8,875 nt of DNA, from contig JADFGB010000029.1 of the NCBI GenBank assembly GCA_022567875.1, positions 1 through 8,875 of the forward strand. The letters are read 5' to 3'. The position numbers were made by a program, and so were the translations under genes. The stretch comes from Bacteroidota bacterium (GTDB taxonomy: Bacteria > Bacteroidota > Ignavibacteria > Ignavibacteriales > Ignavibacteriaceae). The notes beneath the pieces were generated by a model. It did not search any database. It saw only the letters and a list, made by a program, of their open reading frames with translations, and was not told the origin of the DNA. Every line of letters starts with the position of its first letter. Within the stretch, counting starts at the first letter, position 1. Below, piece by piece: positions 1 to 6,885 of the stretch.

Positions 1-1353
1 TTCCATTAATCTATAAATTGTCGCACGTCCTAATTTTAATTTTTTTGCAGCTTCTACAATATTACCATCTGTAACTTCAAGAGCATGCTTTATTGCATCT
101 TCTTTTAATTTTTCAAAAGGAATTATGTTATCACCTTCAAATAATCCGCCTTCTTGTTCAACATAGCTGGTTTCTTCGTTATTTCTTATATGAACAGGTA
201 AATCCTCAACATCAATCATATCATTTTCAACAATGATTATACATCTTTCAATAGTGTTTTCCATTTCCCGTATATTGCCTGGCCATTCATATTCATAAAT
301 ATATTTAATTGCACGTTTTGTAAATCCTTTGATGTTTTTTTCTAATTTTTGATTACATTTTTTTAAAAAATATTCAACTAAAACCAGAATATCACTTTTT
401 CTATATCGTAAAGGAGGAATATAAATTGGAAAGGAATTCAATCTATAATAAAGATCCTCTCTAAATCGCTTAGTCTTTACAGCTTCTCTCAAATCTATGT
501 TTGTAGCTGATAAAATTCTTACATTTGTTTTAATAAGTTCAGTTCCACCAACTCTTTCAAATTCTCTTTCCTGAATTACACGTAGTAATTTAGCTTGTAA
601 CAGCATTTCTAACTCGCCTACTTCATCAAGAAAAATTGTCCCTTCATTTGCAAGCTCAAATTTACCAAGCTTTCTTTGGTGAGCTCCGGTAAAAGATCCC
701 TTTTCATGCCCAAACAATTCGCTTTCTAGTAACTCACGAGGTATTGATGCACAATTTACAACAATAAACGGTTTGTCTTTTCTATTACCGTTGTAATGAA
801 TTGCTTTGGCAATAAGTTCTTTGCCTGTTCCGCTTTCACCGTGAATTAAAACAGTAATGTTGTTATCTAATACCTTTGAAACAAGCTTAAAAACTTCCTG
901 CATTTTTTTATCAGCAGAAATTATATTATCAAAGCTATATTCTTTTTGAACTGATTCTTTTAAATTTTCTAATTCTTTTGTAAGATCATAATTTTTAATA
1001 GCATTTTTTACAGCAGGTTCTAACCTTTGTACATCTATTGGTTTAGGAAAATAATCGTAAGCACCGTACCTTAGTGAATCTACTGCTGTTTCAACATTCC
1101 CTTGAGCAGAAAGCATAATCACGGGTAATTGTTCATCTTTTGTACGAATCTTTTTTAATACTTCTAGACCACTGATTCCAGGCAACATAATGTCTAATAA
1201 CAATAAATCAGGTTTTTTCGAATCTAATCTTTCCAATAATGTTTCACCGGAATCGAAAACTTCTGCTTCATAACCCCATTTATCTTTCACCCAATATTTC
1301 AATAGTTTAGATATTGCTTTTTCATCATCTACTATAAAAATAACTTTACTCAC
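1..1353 (-). CDS. Sigma-54-dependent NtrC-family response regulator (3' end cut by window edge)
   Basis: The product is a transcriptional activator that, when phosphorylated by its kinase, hydrolyses ATP to open promoters held by sigma-54 RNA polymerase. Hand translation gives 451 residues without a stop. The receiver domain (about 1-120) has the acidic pair D9/D10, phospho-acceptor D54 (in LLLLDIMLPG), S82 and K104. The AAA+ domain (about 145-375) has Walker A GESGTGKE at 172-179, the sigma-54 contact loop GSFTGA at 219-224, Walker B D243/E244, the arginine-finger region RFREDLYYRL at 296-305 and sensor II WPGNIRE at 357-363. A Fis-type helix-turn-helix begins near 410 and runs to the edge (GRATIYRLME); probably only a few residues are missing. 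The start is GTG at 1353: it follows an AAAGGAG site and places the receiver motifs at their usual numbers. The gene follows the histidine kinase by 10 bp and is almost certainly its partner. Target promoters are not visible, so no gene name is given. Confidence 0.95.
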   Translation of the reverse strand, partial: MSKVIFIVDDEKAISKLLKYWVKDKWGYEAEVFDSGETLLERLDSKKPDLLLLDIMLPGISGLEVLKKIRTKDEQLPVIMLSAQGNVETAVDSLRYGAYDYFPKPIDVQRLEPAVKNAIKNYDLTKELENLKESVQKEYSFDNIISADKKMQEVFKLVSKVLDNNITVLIHGESGTGKELIAKAIHYNGNRKDKPFIVVNCASIPRELLESELFGHEKGSFTGAHQRKLGKFELANEGTIFLDEVGELEMLLQAKLLRVIQEREFERVGGTELIKTNVRILSATNIDLREAVKTKRFREDLYYRLNSFPIYIPPLRYRKSDILVLVEYFLKKCNQKLEKNIKGFTKRAIKYIYEYEWPGNIREMENTIERCIIIVENDMIDVEDLPVHIRNNEETSYVEQEGGLFEGDNIIPFEKLKEDAIKHALEVTDGNIVEAAKKLKLGRATIYRLME

Positions 1354-1357
1354 TGTA

Positions 1358-1364
1358 CTCCTTT
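1358..1364 (-). promoter_or_regulatory. Shine-Dalgarno site of the response regulator
   Basis: Read on the minus strand this is AAAGGAG, four bases before the GTG start at 1353. Its first A is the last base of the kinase stop codon TAA. This placement decides the GTG start and suggests translational coupling of kinase and regulator. It is the strongest ribosome binding site in the window. Confidence 0.8.
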
Positions 1365-2551
1365 TATAGCTGGTTTACTAATAATAATGGTAGTTTAATA
1401 TTAAATGATGTTCCTTTACTAACATCACTTTGAATAGAAATAAATCCTTTATGTAAATCTACAATTTGTTTTACAAAAACCAAGCCTAAGCCTGCACCTA
1501 CTGTTTCTGATTCATTCCCTGCTACTCTATAAAATTTTTGGAAAACAAATTTTATATCTTTTTCAGCAATACCTACACCTGTATCAGAAATAATTATTTC
1601 AAATTCTTTATAAAGAGTTTGCCCAATTACTGTTATTCGTCCCCCTTTGGGTGTAAATTTAATTGCGTTATTTAACAGCTCAATTAAAATTTGATAAACT
1701 TTATCATCATCAATAATTAAAATATTTTCATCATCGGGAAGGTCTATTGTTAATTTAATTTCTTTCTTAATTATATTTGGTTTAATTTCAGTTATTACTT
1801 TTTCAATTAGCTTAACAATATCAACTCGCATTTTTTTAAGTTTTATTTCCCCGCTTTCTAATTTTGTAATATTTAATACATCATTGATTAGTCTCGCTAA
1901 TCTTTTCCCTTCATTCAAAATTATTTTATTAAATTCTTTTCTCATTTCAACAGGCATTTGTATATCGGTATCAATAGTTTCTGAAAAGCCAATAATGGAT
2001 GCAAGAGGAGTTCTCATTTCGTGTGATATATTTGACATAAATTCGTTTTTTAATCTGTTCAATTCTTCCAGTATTGATTTACGATAAGTTGATCTTTGCC
2101 TTTCAATTAAAATTAGTCTGTTTGCCTCGGTAAGTTTTTCATCAAGTTCTAATATTCTATTTTGATCATTAATTGTTTGGGTAATATCTCTGCCAATACC
2201 TATTAAATTAATTATATTACCATTTTCTTTAATTGATTTACAATTAAATTCATAAATAACATTATTATTATTTTTAATTAATACTGAGGCTTGAAATGTT
2301 ACCACTTTATCATTTTTTAATAGTTCATTAATAGATTTAGAAACAGAGGCTGCGCTTGATGAATCTATTAAATCTGTAAAATGTTTGCCAATAAGATTGG
2401 TTGTATTATATCCAAGTTTATTAGCTCCGCTATTATTAACTACTTCAAAATATCCGGAAGGATTTAAGATAAATATTAATTCATTAGATACATTTAACAA
2501 AATCTCAAACTTATTCTTAAAATTATTTTTCTTAGTAGAATTATTTTTCAT
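1364..2551 (-). CDS. Soluble PAS-domain sensor histidine kinase
   Basis: This is a 395-residue cytoplasmic histidine kinase that should autophosphorylate and pass the phosphate to the NtrC-family regulator encoded 10 bp downstream. A PAS domain spans about 12-125 and ends in the typical GIGRDIT. A charged, probably coiled-coil helix at about 125-170 leads to the HisKA domain with H box SHEMRTPL, phospho-acceptor H177 and T181 as the likely phosphatase residue. The ATPase domain has the N box ELLNNAIKFTP (N295), G1 DTGVGI at 323-328, F box around FQKFYR at 337-342 and G2 GAGLGL at 352-357. I see no transmembrane segment or signal peptide, so the signal is cytosolic or comes through a partner. 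No Shine-Dalgarno site precedes the ATG; the 38 bp upstream are nearly all A/T. The layout resembles NtrB-type kinases, but the H and F boxes look more like the EnvZ/PhoR class. The ligand of the PAS domain is unknown. Confidence 0.95.
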   Translation of the reverse strand: MKNNSTKKNNFKNKFEILLNVSNELIFILNPSGYFEVVNNSGANKLGYNTTNLIGKHFTDLIDSSSAASVSKSINELLKNDKVVTFQASVLIKNNNNVIYEFNCKSIKENGNIINLIGIGRDITQTINDQNRILELDEKLTEANRLILIERQRSTYRKSILEELNRLKNEFMSNISHEMRTPLASIIGFSETIDTDIQMPVEMRKEFNKIILNEGKRLARLINDVLNITKLESGEIKLKKMRVDIVKLIEKVITEIKPNIIKKEIKLTIDLPDDENILIIDDDKVYQILIELLNNAIKFTPKGGRITVIGQTLYKEFEIIISDTGVGIAEKDIKFVFQKFYRVAGNESETVGAGLGLVFVKQIVDLHKGFISIQSDVSKGTSFNIKLPLLLVNQL

Positions 2552-2569
2552 TAAAATAATTTAGTGTTT

Positions 2570-2598
2570 AATAATTAAAATTTCCAATTTTAATTATT
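2570..2598. repeat. Perfect 13-bp inverted repeat with 3-base spacer
   Basis: The arms are AATAATTAAAATT (2570-2582) and AATTTTAATTATT (2586-2598), separated by TCC. The repeat straddles the stop codon of the lipoprotein gene (2590-2592) and lies 18 bp upstream of the kinase start. It consists only of A and T, so as an RNA hairpin it is weak, and no U-run follows on the minus strand. It could be a weak attenuator, an mRNA-end structure or a protein-binding palindrome. Chance in AT-rich DNA cannot be excluded. Confidence 0.55.
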
Positions 2599-3291
2599 TC
2601 TTCTTAACAAAAAAAACAAAATTATTACAATAACTATACCCATTAAAATATATATCCACTTCGGTGTTTCCTTCAATTTAAATGGTTTATACTTAACATA
2701 TATAATTTTACCAGAACCAATCTCATTGGGTCTGAATTTCCAAATTAAAGTTTTACCGTCTTTTTCGGTGGAATTATCGTCATAAATTTTTCCATAAAAA
2801 GTGTATTTATATGTAATGCTGTATTTGCTTGAATCTGACACAAGGTTGTCATTTATTGAGGGGATTATTTGTGTGAATATTTTAACACCGGTACCGTCAT
2901 CAATTAGTGAAAATTTTGAGCTCTGAAAGGTTTTTGAATAATTTAAGGAATCTATACTATTAAATGTTATATTTATTATTGCGTGAGTTGTACCGTCAGT
3001 AGAATCTATGTAAACTTTTATCTCTTCTAAATTATAATGTTTTGAAGAGAATTCTTTTTTTAAAAAATCGGTATTATAAAATGTTAAATGTTTCAAATCA
3101 TCTGAGTTAATATCATAGGCTAAATTACTCCAATAATGAAGATTCATTTTGCCTGAACCATCAGGATAAATGTTAACGTCTTGAATATAATTTAAACATC
3201 CCGATAAAAGAATAAGATAAAAAACTGAAAATATTCTAAATAAAATGTTTAGTTCTTTTTTTCTTTTTAGTTTAAAAATATTGCTGATCAC
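2590..3291 (-). CDS. Membrane lipoprotein with C-terminal transmembrane helix, function unknown
   Basis: I do not recognise this 233-residue protein with certainty. It has a basic N-terminus, a hydrophobic stretch and a lipobox LSGC with the lipidated cysteine at C32, so it should be a lipoprotein. A second membrane segment at about 212-229 (ILMGIVIVIILFFLL) is followed by RRNN, which by the positive-inside rule leaves the tail in the cytoplasm. The roughly 180 residues between would then face the periplasm, anchored at both ends. The domain begins with VNIYPDGSGKMNLHYW and is predicted beta-rich by eye; this recalls LppM-like lipoproteins, a weak resemblance only. The start is GTG at 3291; no ATG is available before the lipobox and no clear Shine-Dalgarno site precedes it, so the first residues are uncertain. 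The kinase gene follows after 38 bp and the two probably share a transcript. Confidence 0.8.
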   Translation of the reverse strand: MISNIFKLKRKKELNILFRIFSVFYLILLSGCLNYIQDVNIYPDGSGKMNLHYWSNLAYDINSDDLKHLTFYNTDFLKKEFSSKHYNLEEIKVYIDSTDGTTHAIINITFNSIDSLNYSKTFQSSKFSLIDDGTGVKIFTQIIPSINDNLVSDSSKYSITYKYTFYGKIYDDNSTEKDGKTLIWKFRPNEIGSGKIIYVKYKPFKLKETPKWIYILMGIVIVIILFFLLRRNN

Positions 3292-3312
3292 GTTTATTAA
3301 GGGGTAAATTTG
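3281..3312 (+). promoter_or_regulatory. Possible Bacteroidota-type promoter for the zinc-ribbon gene
   Basis: TAAATTTG at 3305-3312 matches the Bacteroidota -7 consensus TAnnTTTG exactly, and TTG at 3281-3283 lies 21 bases upstream as a candidate -33 element. Transcription would begin near 3320, leaving a leader of about 60 bases before the ATG at 3381. The upstream element falls inside the start of the divergent lipoprotein gene. The match is short and the DNA AT-rich, so this is a candidate only. I found no comparable promoter for the minus-strand lipoprotein gene and no sigma-54 -24/-12 element in the 89 bp gap. Confidence 0.3.
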
Positions 3313-3320
3313 ATAGTCCT

Positions 3321-3336
3321 AAATTATGGATAATTT
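3321..3336. repeat. Inverted repeat in the divergent intergenic region
   Basis: AAATTAT and ATAATTT form perfect 7-bp arms around GG. The palindrome sits between two divergent genes, just past the expected transcription start of the zinc-ribbon gene, where an operator would be plausible. In DNA this rich in A/T it may be chance. Confidence 0.3.
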
Positions 3337-3346
3337 TACAATTTTT

Positions 3347-3359
3347 CACTATTTTAGTG
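3347..3359. repeat. Short inverted repeat upstream of the zinc-ribbon gene
   Basis: CACTA and TAGTG form 5-bp arms around TTT, ending 21 bases before the start codon at 3381. It is the second dyad in the same 89 bp gap. It could be an operator or a leader hairpin; it is short enough to be accidental. Confidence 0.22.
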
Positions 3360-3380
3360 TTCATTTAAAAAAGAATTATT

Positions 3381-3677
3381 ATGCCTACTTACGAATATAA
3401 ATGTAATAAATGCGAGGAAAGGTTTGAGCTGTTTCAAAAAATGAACGACAAACCGATTGAGAACTGTCCACTTTGTAAAGGTAATGTAACCAGATTAATA
3501 GGTGCCGGTATAGGCATTATTTTTAAAGGTTCCGGTTTTTATGAAACCGACTACAAACGTAAAGAAACAAAATTTTCATCTACCAACAAAGAACCAAAAA
3601 AAGTATCTAAAGTTGATAAAAAAGACACAGCTAAAAAAGAAGTATCTAAAGAATCAAAGAGTGCTACTAATGAATAA
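3381..3677 (+). CDS. FmdB-family zinc-ribbon protein
   Basis: This 98-residue protein begins with the hallmark MPTYEYKC of the FmdB/CxxC_CxxC_SSSS family. The zinc ribbon uses C8, C11, C29 and C32, and is followed by the conserved GSGFYETDYK at 50-59. The remaining 39 residues are a lysine- and serine-rich, probably disordered tail, common in the family. Members are named after a putative regulator of formamidase/amidase genes, but their biochemical role is not settled; nucleic-acid or protein binding is plausible. The ATG at 3381 is fixed by the conserved N-terminus; only a weak AAGA precedes it. It is the sole plus-strand gene here, divergent from the lipoprotein gene and convergent with the large envelope protein, so it is probably monocistronic. 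The family call is firm and the function unknown. Confidence 0.92.
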   Translation: MPTYEYKCNKCEERFELFQKMNDKPIENCPLCKGNVTRLIGAGIGIIFKGSGFYETDYKRKETKFSSTNKEPKKVSKVDKKDTAKKEVSKESKSATNE

Positions 3678-3693
3678 AACATTTAAATAAATA

Positions 3694-6600
3694 TTAAAAA
3701 TCAGCACCAAGAGAAATATAATGTATTGGTGTAGAAAAGCCATCTAAATTATATGCCCAGCCTACATCATATCTTAATAAAAAGTTTAAGAAAAAAACTC
3801 TTGCCCCAACTCCGGTACCAATTAATAGATCCTGAGTTACAGTATTTCCGTTTTTATCTTTTGTAAACAATTTCAGACTGCTTGTTTTATTCCAGGTAGC
3901 GGCGGCATCTATAAATATAGCTCCTTGCATATTACTGAAAAATAGTGGCAGACCCCCCGTTAACAAATATCTAATTAATGGAAATCTTAATTCCAAATTT
4001 AACATTGTATATTTAGAACCTATGCGTTCGGCGTATTGAAATCCACGTAATGGAACACCTGCTGTTAAAAACACAAAATCAGAAGTGGTCTCAATAGGTA
4101 CTTCTTGAGTAGCAAATTTTCTATTTATCCAATTTTCCGTGCCACCTAAAAAGAATCTTTGTGGATTTGCTCCTCCCGAATATCCACCAGCAAGCCTAAC
4201 AGCAAAAGAATAATAGCCTACTCCCATTTTAAAATAAGTTCTATAATCACCCGTTACTGAATAAAAGCTTAAACGGCTATCCGAAATTCCTGGGTTTCCA
4301 AATAAATCCAATCGATAACGAGAACCATCTATGGGAGCCGTAATTCCCCAAAGTACATTGTCTTTAACTAAACTAATAGTAGGAATAATAAAAGTGGATT
4401 TTGAAATTGGTACTGATGGGTTATCCAAATTTTCTTTTGAAACTCCAAAAAAACTTAACCCAGCATCAACTCTGTAAAACTTGTTAATTGGATAGCTTGC
4501 AGAAAATACTGCCCCAAAATTCCTAAACCTAAAAAAATCAGTAGTTTGTCCTTGTGCTAAAAATACAAATCTCGCAGTATGAAAGAGTTGAACACCGTAG
4601 TTAATTCTATTTGCCAGATAAAAATATGATAAACCGTAATCGCTATTTTTCAAATCAAACTGCAGACTTGTTTGACCAATAAGTCTATGGTTACCAAGTA
4701 CATCACTAAATGATAAAATGGTTGTACCTGTTAATCCGTAAAGAGTGCTGTAACCAGCATTTGCATAAATTAAATCTGGCGAAAATGTTATTTTATATTT
4801 GCGAACTTTATAGTCGCCGTTTTCATCTAAATTATCTACAGGTTTAAATTCGTTTTTAGCTTTTTCCATTTTAATTTTTTCTTCATCACTCTTTGGACCA
4901 AATACAAAATTATTATAAGATATATCTATTGAATCACTTATTGTATTTGTTGTATCTGAATATTGCCCAGTAAAGAAATCTATTTTTATAGTTTTTTTTG
5001 AATCTACCTTTTTAGTTTCACTTAGTTTTTCTACTTTGATAGTTTTTCTTTCTTTTAAGCTTGCTACGTAAATAGTAGGTTTTAACTTTTTAATTTTTGT
5101 CTTAGGAATAAATGGATTATTCATCAAATAAATATTATAAGATGATTGTGCCAGGGAAGAAAAAGTTAGTTTCTGTCCATCTTTTGACATTGAAATTTGA
5201 GAAATACCATTTAAAGAATTAGTTATAGGTATTGGTGTAATATCTGCAACAGCTTTAATGGAATCATCCTTTGTAAGCACTATTCTTTTTTTGTAAATAT
5301 TAGTAATTCCATTAGCATCAGAAACAAATAAAATTTCTTCCCCGTCAGGCCCAGTTAAAGGGTATGATTCTGAAGCATTTGGTGTATCTGTTATTCTTTC
5401 AATTTTTAGTGAATTTATTTTTATTGAATAAATATCATCTTTATTATACTTATAATTATAAATTTTAAAATCTTTTGGCATTGGACCAATTTTTAATTTC
5501 CCATTCCTATCGGATACAAATAAAATATTTTTACTGTCAGGCGACCAACTTGGATTTTTGTCAGTAAAAACATCATTGGTCAAATTTCTTAATCTTTTAG
5601 TACTCAAGTTGTATGTATAAACATCTGATTGTTTACCATTATGTCCTATAAAGGCAATCCTAAATCCATCAGGTGACCACGCAACACTACTAATTCCATC
5701 TAATTCAATAGGCAAAGTAATTTTATCACCGGATTCAACATCAATCAAATAAATTACATCAAAGCCAGCACTTTTGGCAGTCATTGCAATTTTTTTCTCA
5801 TCAGGTGACCAGGTCACTCCTGGAGTTATAACATTTAGTTGTTCAAAGTCAGCAGTTGTATTTCCGTGTATAAGTTTTTTAATAATGTGACCATCAATTG
5901 CACTCATTATAAATAGATCAAAATAAAAATCACGATTTGATATAAAAGCAATTTTATCACCTTGTGGGGAAATTGAAGGAATTATATTATAAAAACCGTC
6001 ATCATTTTCAGGATCAGTTAATCTTTTAGAAAAATCTTCAGGATCTATTCTGAATGATATATCAGGCCAATAAGTTTTCTTTATATGTTTTTTCCAACGT
6101 TTATTTAATTCTTTTATTGAAAGACCTAAAGCTGCTTTAAAGCCGGCTTCAACACTGCCTGTACCTTTAACTTTATTTATTAATTCGCCAATTTTTTCTT
6201 TGCCGTATTTTTTAGATATATAATAAAAGACAGATTGCCCGCCACGATACGCTAAAAATCCGTTAAGTCGCATAATATCAGGAAGGTTTTCGCTAATTAC
6301 TATATCTCTTATAAACATATCAGTTTTTATATCCCAGCCCAGAGCTTGATATTCAGCCATCCCTTCATTAAACCACAAAGGCAATACAATGGAAATTCTG
6401 TTGGCTATAATATTTTGAATAGACCCGCCATAAAACATATCATTCAAAACAGCATGACTGAGTTCATGATGAATAAGATGTCTAAAATCTTTATACGAAC
6501 CCATAAATTGAATAACAACACGATTTTTAAATAACTCTGTAAACCCCTGGATACCTTCACTTAAATATTGGTCTGTTGTGTTAGTTTCCTGAAAATCATT

Positions 6601-6867
6601 TGTTGAATTATAAACAATAATTGAAATCCTATTATTGATTTTGTAATTGTAGCTATTTTGTAAAGAAGTTAAAGCTTGTTCGGCTGCTTTAGTAGTAAAC
6701 TCAGCAATCTCTTTACCCTTTTGTGAAAAATATATATCAAAATGTTTTGTTTGAACATAATACCAGGTAAAGCCTTTATACTGAACTTTATTTTTTCCGA
6801 ATTGCCCAAATAAAATAGAATTTGTAAATATTACAAATAAAAATATTTTAAAAATACACTTTATCAT
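3694..6867 (-). CDS. Exported metallopeptidase-like / PD40 propeller / Omp85-like barrel fusion protein
   Basis: This 1057-residue protein should sit in the outer membrane. A signal peptide (about 1-21, FLFVIFTNSILFGQ) is followed by a gluzincin-type peptidase domain of the peptidase MA kind (about 30-265). Its HELSH motif at 134-138 has H134, E135 and H138; E168 in WFNEGMAEY is the likely third zinc ligand, so activity is possible. Six PD40/TolB-like repeats follow, with cores near 295-321, 346-376, 391-420, 436-457, 500-527 and 555-582 (for example VAWSPDGFRIAFI), enough for one six-bladed propeller. A charged lysine-rich linker (about 585-690) leads to a beta-barrel resembling Omp85/D15 proteins, with FFLGG at 905-909, PLRGF at 939-943, LNLELRFPL at 956-964 and a terminal phenylalanine. 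I see no POTRA domain. Relatives are often annotated as Tol biopolymer transporters, which describes only the propeller. The gene follows RNase R by 18 bp and has its own Shine-Dalgarno site. Substrate and partner are unknown. Confidence 0.88.
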   Translation of the reverse strand: MIKCIFKIFLFVIFTNSILFGQFGKNKVQYKGFTWYYVQTKHFDIYFSQKGKEIAEFTTKAAEQALTSLQNSYNYKINNRISIIVYNSTNDFQETNTTDQYLSEGIQGFTELFKNRVVIQFMGSYKDFRHLIHHELSHAVLNDMFYGGSIQNIIANRISIVLPLWFNEGMAEYQALGWDIKTDMFIRDIVISENLPDIMRLNGFLAYRGGQSVFYYISKKYGKEKIGELINKVKGTGSVEAGFKAALGLSIKELNKRWKKHIKKTYWPDISFRIDPEDFSKRLTDPENDDGFYNIIPSISPQGDKIAFISNRDFYFDLFIMSAIDGHIIKKLIHGNTTADFEQLNVITPGVTWSPDEKKIAMTAKSAGFDVIYLIDVESGDKITLPIELDGISSVAWSPDGFRIAFIGHNGKQSDVYTYNLSTKRLRNLTNDVFTDKNPSWSPDSKNILFVSDRNGKLKIGPMPKDFKIYNYKYNKDDIYSIKINSLKIERITDTPNASESYPLTGPDGEEILFVSDANGITNIYKKRIVLTKDDSIKAVADITPIPITNSLNGISQISMSKDGQKLTFSSLAQSSYNIYLMNNPFIPKTKIKKLKPTIYVASLKERKTIKVEKLSETKKVDSKKTIKIDFFTGQYSDTTNTISDSIDISYNNFVFGPKSDEEKIKMEKAKNEFKPVDNLDENGDYKVRKYKITFSPDLIYANAGYSTLYGLTGTTILSFSDVLGNHRLIGQTSLQFDLKNSDYGLSYFYLANRINYGVQLFHTARFVFLAQGQTTDFFRFRNFGAVFSASYPINKFYRVDAGLSFFGVSKENLDNPSVPISKSTFIIPTISLVKDNVLWGITAPIDGSRYRLDLFGNPGISDSRLSFYSVTGDYRTYFKMGVGYYSFAVRLAGGYSGGANPQRFFLGGTENWINRKFATQEVPIETTSDFVFLTAGVPLRGFQYAERIGSKYTMLNLELRFPLIRYLLTGGLPLFFSNMQGAIFIDAAATWNKTSSLKLFTKDKNGNTVTQDLLIGTGVGARVFFLNFLLRYDVGWAYNLDGFSTPIHYISLGADF

Positions 6868-6873
6868 AAATCA

Positions 6874-6877
6874 CTCC
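6874..6877 (-). promoter_or_regulatory. Shine-Dalgarno site of the peptidase-propeller-barrel gene
   Basis: Read on the minus strand this is GGAG (within GTGGAG), six bases before the ATG at 6867, and it supports that start. It lies in the 18 bp gap after the RNase R stop codon, as expected for the second gene of an operon. Confidence 0.65.
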
Positions 6878-6885
6878 ACGGATTT

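Noticed and set aside
803..825. TTGGCA followed by TTTGC on the plus strand, like a sigma-54 -24/-12 promoter
   Set aside because: The GG-to-GC spacing is three bases too long for sigma-54, and the site lies inside the Walker A coding region of the regulator, facing the wrong way for any gene here.
1884..2087. 67-codon plus-strand open frame inside the histidine kinase gene
   Set aside because: It is antisense to the conserved H-box region of the kinase, resembles no family I know and has no ribosome binding site; it is a shadow of the real gene.
2190..2402. Two minus-strand TTGGCA sequences within the kinase gene
   Set aside because: Both have AC where the essential GC of the -12 element should be, and both are internal to coding sequence.
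3678..3698. Possible bidirectional terminator between the convergent genes
   Set aside because: The only dyad is TTTAA/TTAAA with a 7-base loop and no G/C pair; it is too weak to call a terminator.
5000..5115. Possible frameshift or gene boundary between propeller and barrel
   Set aside because: The frame is continuous and the signal peptide, repeats and barrel read as one protein; the low-complexity stretch is a linker rather than a break.
6346..6534. 62-codon plus-strand open frame inside the peptidase domain
   Set aside because: It is antisense to the HELSH region of the fusion protein and its product resembles nothing known; it is a shadow frame.
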